From assembly GCF_018918345.1 (NCBI RefSeq), contig NZ_JAHLQI010000002.1, forward strand, positions 496,001 through 560,000: a stretch of DNA of 64,000 nucleotides. The letters run 5' to 3'. The position numbers were made by a program, and so were the translations under genes. Origin of the DNA: Butyricicoccus intestinisimiae (GTDB lineage Bacteria > Bacillota > Clostridia > Oscillospirales > Butyricicoccaceae). Under the pieces are notes generated by a model. It was given only the letters and a program-made list of their open reading frames with translations. It searched no databases and was not told the DNA's origin. The first letter of the stretch is position 1, and every line of letters begins with the position of its first letter. This document shows positions 50,370 through 58,927 of the stretch, piece by piece.

Positions 50370-52638
50370 GGCTGTATGCTGGCTGCTCATCCTCGTGATG
50401 ACGGCAGTCTCTGCCGGTATGACGGTCTACGCCGCAGAAAACGCGCAGAAAAACAATCTGAATGAACTCTCATCGTACAGCACGTACTCTTTATCGGACA
50501 TACTCATACATGAACAACCGACCGCAGAATATCTTGCACAGCAGCTGTACTTTCCGATTTCAAATCTGTATACCGTGGGTGAAAACGGCACGACAGAGGA
50601 GAGCATCGAAAGGAATGTAACACCCGCCGATCTTCTCGGTGAGCTCACGACCGAATATTACCAGAGCGATACGTGGGAGTCCGGCGAACCGGAGCAATCC
50701 TATGATGCTTCCGCCCCAACGCTGGACGCCAAAACCGTCAGCGCCGTCATGGCGGCACTCGCATCGGACACCAGCGGCGAGTATTCCGACATCTCGGAGA
50801 GCGCATTTCAAGCGTGGCTGACACATCATCCCGAGGTGTATGCATCCTGCCGTGCACGCTACATCAGCGCGCAGCTTCAGTCTCTCACTGACACCCAAAG
50901 GTGGCTGGAAGGTTTGAAAAATTCTTTTGATTATTATTTGACCAATACTGTCACGGGAGATTGTTTCACTTCCCTGCCGGATGGAACCGCACAAAAAAAC
51001 GCAGAATCACAGCTACTGCACACGACCCAATACGCCATGGCGCTGAAGTCCACGACGACCGGTGCAGCGTTCTATTCCAAGCACACGGATCTCGCGCAGG
51101 AATTGGAGTCACTGAATGCGTCCGATTACATGCTGGACAGCAGCCGAAACGGCACGGCAATCTGCGCCATGACAACCGATGCATACGACAATCTCTGTCT
51201 CTCTTGGTCTGAGATTCATCGTCTGTTTGCCAATCTCATCACAATCTATGCCATTTCTGCCGTGGTCATCGCGCTGTGCCTGCTTGTGCTGTGCTTTGGC
51301 GCAGGCCGCAGACCGGATGATGATACCTGTTATTTGCTCGGCTTCGACCGCATTTGGACAGAAGCGCAGATATTTTTCGGCATGTGTGCCTGCATCGCCT
51401 TTGCCGGCGTCATCTCCTTGTTCTTAAATTTCTTTGGCGATAATATAACCGTTTCGCTCTCTTTCACCGCCATCTGCACCGGTGTGTGCGCGGCATCTGT
51501 TGCATTTGCCGCCGTCTGCCTTGTGATCTTTCTGTCGCAGGTGCGCCGTCTGAAAGCGCGGCAATGGCTCAACGGCTGGATTATCTGGCGGCTGTTCCGC
51601 AAATTCGGCATCGCATCGCTGTGCTGGCTGAACAAGCAGTTCCGCAAAAGTCCGCTGCGCCGCCGCTTTATCATCCTGAGCATCTTGCTCCCGCTGCTGT
51701 GCGCCGCATGGATTCCCATTCCTGTTGTGATTATCGTGCTGCTCATCGTCTCTATGCGTCTGGCAGACAGCATAGAGGCTGTCAACCGCGGTGCGCACGA
51801 CATTCGCGCCGGCAAGACGGATACGCAAATCACGGTCAGAGAGCACGCCCCCAAAGAGCTTGCCGCACTGGCAGCAGATTTGAACGGCATCTCTGAGGGC
51901 TTGCAGGAAGCGGTAGATACCGCGGTAAAATCCGAACGGTTAAAATCCGAATTGATTTCCAATGTGTCTCACGACATCAAAACACCGCTGACCAGCATCG
52001 TCACCTATGTCGATTTGCTCAAAAAATGCGACATTGCGGACGAAACCGCGCAGGAATATATTCGCATTCTTGAACAGAAGGCACAGCGCCTGCGCACGCT
52101 GACCTTGGATTTGTTCGACGCATCCAAAGCGACCAGCGGCGCGATGACGGTAGAGCTTGCCAAGACCGATTTGGACGCTCTGCTCCGCCAAGCGCTCGGT
52201 GAGCGCTCTGAGCACATCCAGCGCGCGGGCTTAGATGTTCGCATCACCTCGCACCCGCCGGTTTACGTCAACGCAGACGGCAGATTGCTGTGGCGTGTGC
52301 TGGACAATCTGATTTCCAACTGCGTGCGCTATGCCGTCCCGCACAGCCGTGTTTATGCAGACATCGCACAGGGCGCATCTCTGTGTACGCTGACGATAAA
52401 AAACATTTCTGCAACCGAGCTGAACATCTCCGCAGACGAGCTGATGCAGCGCTTCACGCGCGGCGACCGCTCCCGCCACACGGAGGGCAGCGGCTTGGGC
52501 TTATCCATCGCGCAAAGCCTCGCGGAGCTCATGCACGGCACCTGCCGTGTGGAGATTGACGGTGACTTGTTCAAGGCAATCGTAGAGATCCCGCGCTGGA
52601 CGCAGCCGGAAACGCATGAAACAAATCAAACAACCTGA
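50326..52638 (+). CDS. Sensor histidine kinase
   Basis: 770 aa from TTG 50326 (AAGGTGG 9 bases before it), overlapping the regulator by 44 bases. One membrane helix (about 15-35), a long extracytoplasmic region (about 36-305), then about four further helices (305-490), a HAMP-like segment, the H-box SNVSHDIKTPLTS (His near 548), N-box DNLISN (about 660) and G-box GSGLGLS (about 721). The multi-helix middle is unusual compared with simple two-helix kinases. Signal unknown. Confidence 0.93.
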   Translation: MATKWKNFTRNSWVKAVCWLLILVMTAVSAGMTVYAAENAQKNNLNELSSYSTYSLSDILIHEQPTAEYLAQQLYFPISNLYTVGENGTTEESIERNVTPADLLGELTTEYYQSDTWESGEPEQSYDASAPTLDAKTVSAVMAALASDTSGEYSDISESAFQAWLTHHPEVYASCRARYISAQLQSLTDTQRWLEGLKNSFDYYLTNTVTGDCFTSLPDGTAQKNAESQLLHTTQYAMALKSTTTGAAFYSKHTDLAQELESLNASDYMLDSSRNGTAICAMTTDAYDNLCLSWSEIHRLFANLITIYAISAVVIALCLLVLCFGAGRRPDDDTCYLLGFDRIWTEAQIFFGMCACIAFAGVISLFLNFFGDNITVSLSFTAICTGVCAASVAFAAVCLVIFLSQVRRLKARQWLNGWIIWRLFRKFGIASLCWLNKQFRKSPLRRRFIILSILLPLLCAAWIPIPVVIIVLLIVSMRLADSIEAVNRGAHDIRAGKTDTQITVREHAPKELAALAADLNGISEGLQEAVDTAVKSERLKSELISNVSHDIKTPLTSIVTYVDLLKKCDIADETAQEYIRILEQKAQRLRTLTLDLFDASKATSGAMTVELAKTDLDALLRQALGERSEHIQRAGLDVRITSHPPVYVNADGRLLWRVLDNLISNCVRYAVPHSRVYADIAQGASLCTLTIKNISATELNISADELMQRFTRGDRSRHTEGSGLGLSIAQSLAELMHGTCRVEIDGDLFKAIVEIPRWTQPETHETNQTT

Positions 52639-52649
52639 TACACACGACA

Positions 52650-52686
52650 AAAGCACCAGTTCCGGAAATTTCGGAACTGGTGCTTT
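52650..52686 (+). terminator. Terminator of the two-component operon
   Basis: Fifteen-base perfect arms AAAGCACCAGTTCCG / CGGAACTGGTGCTTT. Almost the same hairpin closes ftsH (58928-58968). Confidence 0.8.
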
Positions 52687-52690
52687 GCGT

Positions 52691-53072
52691 ATAAACCAAA
52701 CCTGTCTCTCCCTTCGGGAGAGATGTCGCGCAGCGACAGAGAGGGCTGCTGCCAGCCAGCACGTTCTTGAAAGTTTACCCTGATACGAATTTGTCGGCGC
52801 GTTACTCTCTCAGTCATTTGCTTTGCAAATACCAGCTCTCTCAAAGGGAGAGCCGAGAAGCCGGTGCGAACTTCTTGCTCTTACGCACAGGCCAAACCTG
52901 TCTCTCCCTTCGGGAGAGATGTCGCGCAGCGACAGAGAGAGCTGCTGCCAGCCAGCACGTTCTTGAAAGTTTACCCTGATACGAATTTGTCGGCGCGTTA
53001 CCCTCTCAGTCATTTGCTTTGCAAATGCCAGCTCTCCCAAAGGGAGAGCCGAGAAGTCGGTGCGAAACATAC
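52691..53072. repeat. Modular palindromic repeat, island 3, tandemly duplicated
   Basis: Two copies, about 52697-52870 and 52893-53066, with a period of exactly 196 bases and only about five differences between them. Each copy is module B (CTCTCCCTTCGGGAGAG, TCGCGCAGCGA), a linker with CCTGATACGAATTTGTC, and module A (CATTTGCTTTGCAAATG-type hairpin, CTCTCCCAAAGGGAGAG). The linker is homologous to that of island 1. It fills the whole gap between the kinase and the phosphatase genes. Confidence 0.88.
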
Positions 53073-53083
53073 AGGGCATCTAT

Positions 53084-53845
53084 TTACTTCCGCATAAATG
53101 CGTCATCCACCTGCGTTCCCTTGGCAAGAATCGAGCACGGCTTGCCGATGGCAATCGGGCTGCCGTCCACACAGGTGACTGTGCCGCCCGCCTCTGTGAC
53201 AAGCAGGCTGCCTGCAGCGAAATCCCACGGCTGCAAACGCAGCTCAAAGAACATTTCGGCACGGCCTGCGGCAATCGTACACAAATCCCATGCGGCGGAA
53301 CCGCTGCGGCGAATATCCATCGCCTCATCGGCGCACAGACGCAGCAGGCGGAACGATTCGTCAATCAGCTCCCGATAATACGACGCCGAGCCATACAGCA
53401 CGATGCCCTCATGCAGCACGTGATCCGAAACATGAATGGGAATGCCGTTGCACGATGCGCCCTTGCCCTTTTGCGCCGTATACATCTCATCGAGATAGGG
53501 ATTGTATATCACGCCCAGCGTGACTTCCCCGTCCATTGTCATCGCAACGGAAATGACACTGCACTTATAATCCTTGACAAAATTTGTTGTTCCGTCAATC
53601 GGATCTACGACAAATGCGCGTCCTTTTGCAATGGATTCGTGCACATTCTCTTCTTCACCGAGAAAGTGTGCATCCGGCGCGATGTCCAGCAGCCGCTTTT
53701 GCAAAATATCCTGAATCGCTTTGTCATACCGCGTGACAAGATCATTATATTTTCCCTTATTCTCTACGCCGGCATGTGCGTGGTCTGCGCGCAGCATGAG
53801 TTGTCCGCATTCGCGGACGACTTCCTGAATTTCACTTAATATCAT
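53084..53845 (-). CDS. Inositol monophosphatase family protein
   Basis: 253 aa. Metal-site motifs are GEEE (about residue 66), DPIDGTTNF (about 81-89) and WDFAAGSLLVTEAGG near 205. SuhB/IMPase, CysQ or fructose-1,6-bisphosphatase-like activity on small phosphates. The ATG at 53845 is preferred (GGAG 6 bases before); an in-frame ATG at 53857 lies right at a weak GAAAGG. Single gene. Confidence 0.92.
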   Translation of the reverse strand: MILSEIQEVVRECGQLMLRADHAHAGVENKGKYNDLVTRYDKAIQDILQKRLLDIAPDAHFLGEEENVHESIAKGRAFVVDPIDGTTNFVKDYKCSVISVAMTMDGEVTLGVIYNPYLDEMYTAQKGKGASCNGIPIHVSDHVLHEGIVLYGSASYYRELIDESFRLLRLCADEAMDIRRSGSAAWDLCTIAAGRAEMFFELRLQPWDFAAGSLLVTEAGGTVTCVDGSPIAIGKPCSILAKGTQVDDAFMRK

Positions 53846-53978
53846 GATTTTCTCCATCCTTTCAACTCAAAATTCTCTTTGTTCATCATAGCACCGTTGT
53901 TTCTCTTTCGCAAGAATGTTCTATAAACACACGCAATTTTCTGGTATACTGATACCATCACACAAGGGAGGTGATGCT

Positions 53979-54635
53979 GTGTCAGCATCTAAGCACTGGG
54001 AACGCCGCATCCCAATTTATCTCATCGGCATGTTTCTCATGACCATCGGCGTCAATCTGTCTGTTTTATCCGGTATCGGCGTGTCTCCCATTGATACGCT
54101 GCCGTATATTGCCAGTCTGATTTCACAGAAAAGCCTCGGCCTATGTACCACGCTGGTCTTTTCGGTATACATTCTGCTTCAGATTGTGATTTTGCGCCGA
54201 CGATTTCAGTGGAAAAATCTCCTGCAAATTGTGTTGTCTATCATTTTCGGCTGGTTTGTCAGCCTGTCCGGCGCACTGACGGCGCTGCTGCCGCAGCATC
54301 CATCGTATCCCATTCAGTTTATTTATATGCTGTGCAGCATTGTATTTCTCGGCTCCGGTATTTTTCTGTACGTCACTGCGGATATCATGTCAATGCCTGC
54401 GGACGGTGTTGCGCTTGCGCTGGCAGAAGTCAGCGGAAAGCCCATGTCCAGCTGTAAAATCATCTTTGACTGCACAGTCGTTGTGCTGACCGTGATTCTA
54501 TCTGTCACCCAGCTTCACAACATCAGCGGCGTGCGGGAAGGCACACTCATCGCCGCCTTTGGCGTCGGCATGTGCATTCGATTCTGGGAAAAACGCATGA
54601 CGCAGCCGCTCAAAGCCTTTTTATTTGGAAAATAG
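53979..54635 (+). CDS. YczE/YitT-like integral membrane protein
   Basis: 218 aa from GTG 53979, placed after GGGAGGTGAT; the ATG at 53916 covers the extended -10 TGGTATACT (53942-53950) and is rejected. Five or six hydrophobic helices, starting RRIPIYLIGMFLMTIGVNLS and including VSPIDTLPYIASLI, match YczE-type proteins. Some are fused or linked to phosphopantetheinyl or membrane regulation, but the function is unknown. Confidence 0.82.
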   Translation: MSASKHWERRIPIYLIGMFLMTIGVNLSVLSGIGVSPIDTLPYIASLISQKSLGLCTTLVFSVYILLQIVILRRRFQWKNLLQIVLSIIFGWFVSLSGALTALLPQHPSYPIQFIYMLCSIVFLGSGIFLYVTADIMSMPADGVALALAEVSGKPMSSCKIIFDCTVVVLTVILSVTQLHNISGVREGTLIAAFGVGMCIRFWEKRMTQPLKAFLFGK

Positions 54636-54643
54636 CACAAAAA

Positions 54644-54678
54644 ATGCTCCTCTCCATGGTTTACCATGGGAGGAGCAT
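54644..54678. terminator. Bidirectional terminator
   Basis: ATGCTCCT...CCATGG / CCATGG..AGGAGCAT arms with one bulge, T-runs on both sides. It separates the converging YczE-like and SLH genes. Confidence 0.88.
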
Positions 54679-54684
54679 CATTTT

Positions 54685-56085
54685 TTACTTGTTTGCCTCG
54701 TAAGCGGCGTAAGATTTCATCATCGTTGCAGCTTCAGCGCGCGTTGCGCCCTTCTGCGGATTCAATCTCAACGTACCGTTGTCCTTGGAGCCGTTGATAA
54801 TCTTGTTTTGTGTTGCCCACAGCATAGCGGTCTGTGCCCAATCAGAAACAGACGATGCATCAGCAAAGCTGTCCAGAGAGCCTTCTGTCACTTCCGGCGC
54901 ACCGGCTGCAGCATACAGCATCTTTGCCATCTGCTCACGGGTTACCAGCTCGTTCGGCGCATAGGTCGTAGGAGAAGTACCCGAAACAATCTTGTTTTCA
55001 TATGCCCAGCAAACGGCGTTATAGAACCAATCGCCCTGTGCTACATCGGTAAATGGTGTGGTAGCTGTAACAGTCGGCTGACCGTTCTTCGCATACAAAA
55101 TCTGCGCGATCTGTGCGCGGGTCAGCGTGCCATTCGGCTCAAAACGTGCCGGAGCCGTACCCTTCATCAAACCATTGTCATATACATACTGAACGGACGG
55201 TGCGAACCAGTCGCTTGCGCTGACATCACAGAACATCTCGTCATAGGTCAGTGTATACGGTGTGTTTTCGCTCAGCTTCTTGTACTGATACAGCGTATAT
55301 GTACCGTCGCCCTGTGCATTCTGCAGATGGTCATAGCAATCCTCGTTGCCTTCGTTGCTATAGCTGAAGCGATACTCCACAAAATTCAGTGCAGCACCTT
55401 CTGCATCGCCGTTATCCTGATACCGTGCCTCGGTCACACGACCCTGTTCGTCATAGGAATAGGTCTGCCAGAACATCAGGTGATCCTTGCCGTCTATTAC
55501 GGCGTATGCATTCTTTTTGGTCACCTGTCCGGCGTTGTTGTACTCGTAGCTGAACTTCTCCACATACGTTGCCTTCTGTCCATGCTCGGTGAAGTTCAGT
55601 TTCTTTGTCGTCATGTTATTGTGTGAATCATACGCATAAATAAACTCATACACGGCATTGCCGCCGGACTCGTTTACCGTTGCGACCTCTCGGGTAAGAT
55701 TGCCGCCCTGATCATACTGATACACATTGGTCTGCTTCAGGCTGCTGCCGTCGTATCCGCTGATCTGTGCCAGCTGATTGCTGTTGTTGTAGGCATAGGC
55801 TTCCCATCCGGTCTGCTCGCCGTTGCCGTCATAATCAACCGCCTTGACGATATTGCCCTTTGCATCGTTCCAATACTTTGTGTATTCCTCCTTGGTACCT
55901 TGTTTCATATCATAGGTTGCCGATTCGGTCAACACATAATCTGCGCTATGGCTTGGTCTGTGCGTCGCGTCATACCCGCCTACACCGGCATCCTCTGCCA
56001 GCGCACCGGTGGTGAGGGCTGCTGTGCACAGCACACACGCCAGCACCGCACTTGTCAATCGTTTTGTCCATGTCATACGTTTCAT
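54685..56085 (-). CDS. S-layer homology (SLH) protein with YD-like repeats
   Basis: 466 aa. A signal peptide (TKRLTSAVLACVLCTAALTT...ALA, cleavage near residue 30) is followed by Tyr/Asp-rich repeats (about 50-280: YAYNNSNQLAQI, YQYDQGGNLTREV, YSYDEQGRVTEARY) like RHS/YD repeats. Three SLH domains close it (about 286-335, 346-395, 410-462), each with the D-W and a TR motif (TRAQ, TREQ, TRAE). SLH domains bind secondary cell-wall polymers. ATG 56085 is close to AGGAGG; ATG 56076 is a possible better start. Confidence 0.88.
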   Translation of the reverse strand: MKRMTWTKRLTSAVLACVLCTAALTTGALAEDAGVGGYDATHRPSHSADYVLTESATYDMKQGTKEEYTKYWNDAKGNIVKAVDYDGNGEQTGWEAYAYNNSNQLAQISGYDGSSLKQTNVYQYDQGGNLTREVATVNESGGNAVYEFIYAYDSHNNMTTKKLNFTEHGQKATYVEKFSYEYNNAGQVTKKNAYAVIDGKDHLMFWQTYSYDEQGRVTEARYQDNGDAEGAALNFVEYRFSYSNEGNEDCYDHLQNAQGDGTYTLYQYKKLSENTPYTLTYDEMFCDVSASDWFAPSVQYVYDNGLMKGTAPARFEPNGTLTRAQIAQILYAKNGQPTVTATTPFTDVAQGDWFYNAVCWAYENKIVSGTSPTTYAPNELVTREQMAKMLYAAAGAPEVTEGSLDSFADASSVSDWAQTAMLWATQNKIINGSKDNGTLRLNPQKGATRAEAATMMKSYAAYEANK

Positions 56086-56114
56086 TACCTCCTGTCACTT
56101 TTTGTATATATTTT

Positions 56115-56143
56115 ATTATACTACAAAACGCGGCATTTTTCAA
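56115..56143 (-). promoter_or_regulatory. Promoter of the SLH protein gene
   Basis: Minus strand TTGAAA (56143-56138), 17-base spacer, TATAAT (56120-56115). Confidence 0.82.
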
Positions 56144-56222
56144 TGAAACACGGACATTTCTCTATTACTTAACACAAAATAAGCAAAATCGTCAATTTTC
56201 CCGAACTTTTTCCTCGGTTTTT

Positions 56223-56537
56223 TTATTTCTTGTCATTTTTCTCATGATTTTTCTCATAAGAATACAAAGAGCCTTCTGTCATATGCGACAGCGCAGCAAC
56301 GCGTTCGTTGACCATATCCCACATACACATCGGCAGATGGTCGCGATGTCCGCGGTGAATCGTCACACATTCAAAGCAGTTTCCGTGATGCGGACAGGCC
56401 TCCTGACACGGGCAGTGATCCCCGCTCTCACGCACCTGACGAAGAAACTCCATCTTCATCTCATACGCTTCTTTTTTATGTCCCTGCTGATCCAGCTCGT
56501 TCTGCTTGATTGCCAGTTCATTTCCGTCAATTTTCAT
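56223..56537 (-). CDS. Small Cys/His-rich protein, probably metal-binding
   Basis: 104 aa. A helical N-terminus is followed by a cluster of cysteines and histidines: CPCQEACPHHGNCFECVTIH then LPMCMW. This resembles the short Cys-rich DUF6485-like proteins of Clostridia and would suit a zinc or Fe-S site. A basic/acidic tail follows. The ribosome site is GGGAGAG. It sits near the Fe-S protein gene on the same strand but has no close operon partner. Confidence 0.72.
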   Translation of the reverse strand: MKIDGNELAIKQNELDQQGHKKEAYEMKMEFLRQVRESGDHCPCQEACPHHGNCFECVTIHRGHRDHLPMCMWDMVNERVAALSHMTEGSLYSYEKNHEKNDKK

Positions 56538-56579
56538 TTTGGTTCTCTCCCTTGCATGTTCTTTCTATGAACTATCTTA

Positions 56580-57263
56580 TCATTTCAGCAATTCGCCGTC
56601 AATAGAAAGGACCTGTATGCGGAGCGGAATATTTTTTCCGCTGGCGGCGACTGCTTTTTCGACCATGGCAGTCAGACCGCCGCAGCACGGCACCTCCATG
56701 CGCACAACCGTTATCGAGCGAATGTCGTTGTGCTGCAAAATCGCCGCGAGCTTGACGCTGTAGTCTATATTGTCCAGCTTCGGGCAGCCTATTACCGTCA
56801 CACGATTTTGAATAAACCGCTCATGAAATCCGGCGCAGGCATACGCTGTGCAGTCTGCGGCAATGAGCAAGTCACAGCCCTGAAAATACGGCGCGTTGGG
56901 TGCGGCGAGCTTGATTTGCACCGGCCAGTTTTGCAGCCGGCTGCGCACCGATGCAGCCGGTGCATCCGTCTGCTCCGGCTGCACGCTTCGCGCGCGAGCG
57001 CCCGGACAGCCGCCGTTGTTGTGCCGTTTTTCCATGTGCCGTTTGACCGCTTCTGCATCATACGGCACAGTTTCCTTCTCAACAAACGAAATGGCACCGG
57101 TCGGGCAGTTTGGCAGACAATCTCCCAGACCATCGCAGTAGTCATCACGCATCAGCTTCGCCACGCCGTCCACCAATGCAATCGCGCCCTCATGGCACGC
57201 CTCGACACACAGACCGCAGCCGTTGCATTTTTCTCTGTTGATCTCGATAATTCTCCGTTTCAT
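56580..57263 (-). CDS. Iron-sulfur protein with two [4Fe-4S] motifs
   Basis: 227 aa. The N-terminal ferredoxin part has CNGCGLCVEACHEG (with C-H in place of the usual C-P) and CDGLGDCLPNCPTG, a second motif in which one cysteine is replaced (CxxxxxC). The C-terminal part has single cysteines in DCTAYACAG, IGCPKLDN and VPCCGGL, suggesting another cofactor site. Such proteins often sit beside Crp/Fnr regulators in anaerobes, as here (divergent). Exact role unknown. Confidence 0.85.
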   Translation of the reverse strand: MKRRIIEINREKCNGCGLCVEACHEGAIALVDGVAKLMRDDYCDGLGDCLPNCPTGAISFVEKETVPYDAEAVKRHMEKRHNNGGCPGARARSVQPEQTDAPAASVRSRLQNWPVQIKLAAPNAPYFQGCDLLIAADCTAYACAGFHERFIQNRVTVIGCPKLDNIDYSVKLAAILQHNDIRSITVVRMEVPCCGGLTAMVEKAVAASGKNIPLRIQVLSIDGELLK

Positions 57264-57298
57264 ATGCTTCTCCTTTTATGATTATCCTGCATGGTTTG

Positions 57299-57327
57299 TT
57301 GCATTTCTTATTGAAACGTATTATACT
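57299..57327 (+). promoter_or_regulatory. Promoter of the Crp-family gene
   Basis: TTGCAT (57299-57304), 17-base spacer, TATACT (57322-57327). Confidence 0.75.
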
Positions 57328-57347
57328 GCAAACACAAGAAAATTTCT

Positions 57348-57361
57348 GTTGGATTTCCAAC
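57348..57361. promoter_or_regulatory. Palindromic operator candidate GTTGGATTTCCAAC
   Basis: A perfect 14-base palindrome (arms GTTGGA / TCCAAC, spacer TT), about 14 bases downstream of the predicted transcription start and 17 bases before the Crp-family ATG, a place suited to autorepression. Confidence 0.6.
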
Positions 57362-57377
57362 GAAGAAAGGCGATTTT

Positions 57378-58052
57378 ATGTATCCATCTTCTTCCATTTT
57401 AGCCGACTGCTGGCTGTTTCGCGGTCTTGCTCCGCAAGAGATCTCTGCCGTGCTCGGCTGTATCTCTGCCAAACAGCAAAGCTATCCCAAGCACAGTTTT
57501 GTCTTTCGCGCGGGCAAACCGGTCACACACGCCGGTATTGTTTTGCGCGGCGAGCTGCATATCGTCCGTGAGGATTTTTGGGGCAATCAGACGATCCATG
57601 CGATCTGTCGTCCGGCAGATTTGTTCGGTGAAGTCTTTGCCTGTCTGCCTGACCACACTGCGGATGTCTCGGTTCTCGCCAAGCAGGACACAGAGGTCTT
57701 ATATCTGGACATGCAGCATCTGCTGACCTCCTGTTCCAACAGCTGTGCCTTTCACAATCGGCTCATTCATAACTATGTCACCGTGCTGGCACAGAAAAAC
57801 CGAATGCTCAATCAAAAAATTCGGCACTGCACCCAGCGCACCATTCGCGGCAAAGTATTGTCTTATCTGTCCGAACAGGCGGTTTTGACCGGCTCTACGA
57901 CATTTCGTATCCCGTTTAATCGGCAGCAGCTCGCAGACTATCTCTCGGTAGACCGCAGCGCTCTATCCGCCGAACTCAGCCACCTGCAATCGCAGGGGCT
58001 GCTGACCTTCCACCGCAATCAATTCACCCTGTTCGCCTCCGCAGAAGTATAG
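57378..58052 (+). CDS. Crp/Fnr family transcriptional regulator
   Basis: 224 aa. The N-terminal cyclic-nucleotide-like domain (about 10-120) has GELHIVRE and DLFGEVFA; the C-terminal HTH reads NRQQLADYLSVDRSALSAEL. Four cysteines are present (C11, C28 and others), but there is no clustered Fnr-type CxxC, so a [4Fe-4S] sensor of the classic kind is not supported. It is divergent from the Fe-S protein gene, its probable target. ATG follows GAAAGG. Confidence 0.9.
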   Translation: MYPSSSILADCWLFRGLAPQEISAVLGCISAKQQSYPKHSFVFRAGKPVTHAGIVLRGELHIVREDFWGNQTIHAICRPADLFGEVFACLPDHTADVSVLAKQDTEVLYLDMQHLLTSCSNSCAFHNRLIHNYVTVLAQKNRMLNQKIRHCTQRTIRGKVLSYLSEQAVLTGSTTFRIPFNRQQLADYLSVDRSALSAELSHLQSQGLLTFHRNQFTLFASAEV

Positions 58053-58055
58053 GGA

Positions 58056-58457
58056 GAATAAAGCCTTCCTCTCTGAGGAAGGCTGCACGACGCAAGCCGT
58101 GACGAAAGGAGCAGCATGCGGGCAAGTCTGTATAAGCGTCCACTTGGTTCGTCAGGCGTGCGGTTCGCTCCGGCTTCTCGTCTCTCCCTTTGGGAGAGCT
58201 GGCATTTGCAAAGCAAATGACTGAGAGGGCAAACATGCGAGCAGGTTCGTGTCAGGGTAAATCTCATGCGTATTTTGTCAATTTGTAAAACTCCCTCAGT
58301 CTTTGCCTGCGGCAAATCCAGCTCCCTCACGAGGGAGCCTTCTTGGCTCTCCCTCCGGGAGAGCTGGCATTTGCGGAGCAAATGACTGAGAGGGCTGAGA
58401 AATTTACCCATTTCGCATCGAGTAAATCTGAGAGAATATGTAGCCCTCTCTGTCGCT
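58056..58457. repeat. Modular palindromic repeat, island 4
   Basis: Four modules and a fragment: C at 58060-58108 (CTTCCTCTCTGAGGAAG), A at 58175-58230 (CTCTCCCTTTGGGAGAG, CATTTGCAAAGCAAATG), D at 58290-58340, A at 58344-58396, and a cut-off module B (TAGCCCTCTCTGTCGCT, 58441-58457) that stops in the middle. It fills the gap between the Crp-family gene and the XRE gene. Confidence 0.8.
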
Positions 58458-58542
58458 CGATAAAATTTCTCTATGAGTAAAATCAATTACACCAACGCAG
58501 AACAAACTTTTGATACACTGTTTGTGAAAGCGGGTGATAAAA

Positions 58543-58824
58543 ATGATAAACTTGAGTCATAGGCTCAGAAATTTACGTCTAGAGCATCATCTGAGCCAGA
58601 AACAACTTGCCAAACAAATGAATGTTTCCGTTAGTACTATCTCAGCATATGAAACAGGAAGATGCAATCCATCCTGCGCGGTATTGATTCGTTTTATTCG
58701 TATTTTTCATGTTTCGGCCGATTTTTTATTGGGATGATCTGAGCGAGATACAAGAATCTTTTCTCTAGACAAAGATGAACAAAACATATTGAATAAATTG
58801 GTATCTACTTTGCCCACAAAGTGA
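58543..58824 (+). pseudogene. XRE-family HTH regulator interrupted by an in-frame TGA
   Basis: ATG 58543 (after GGGTGAT) opens a frame of 64 aa, ending at TGA 58735-58737 just after VSADFLLG. The HTH (LSQKQLAKQMNVSVSTISAY) is intact. The same frame continues after the stop for 28 codons with typical XRE C-terminal character (SERDTRIFSLDKDEQNILNK) to a second TGA at 58822. A CGA-to-TGA change is the simplest reading. The 64-aa form may still bind DNA, so loss of function is not certain. Confidence 0.7.
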
Positions 58825-58853
58825 GATGCCGTGCGAGTTTTCTAAACGAGCCA

Positions 58854-58927
58854 AAAGCCCTCTCTGTCGCTGCGCGACATCTCTCCCAGAGGGAGAGACA
58901 AGTTTGGTCTGTGCGTAAGAGCAAAAC
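58854..58927. repeat. Modular palindromic repeat, island 5
   Basis: A complete module B with tail: CCCTCTCTGTCGCTGCGCGA, CTCTCCCAGAGGGAGAG and GTCTGTGCGTAAGAGCAAA. It abuts the ftsH terminator, as island 1 abuts that of rpiA and island 3 that of the kinase operon. Confidence 0.8.

Noticed and set aside
52691-53072. Possible CRISPR array because of repeated short palindromes
   Set aside because: Only two long (196 bp) near-identical units, no regular spacers and no cas genes.
53916-53978. Longer N-terminus for the YczE-like protein
   Set aside because: It spans the extended -10 box, and the GTG at 53979 has a near-perfect ribosome site.
57378-58052. Fnr-type oxygen sensor with [4Fe-4S] cluster
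   Set aside because: The cysteines are scattered and do not form the Fnr cluster pattern, so only Crp/Fnr family is claimed.
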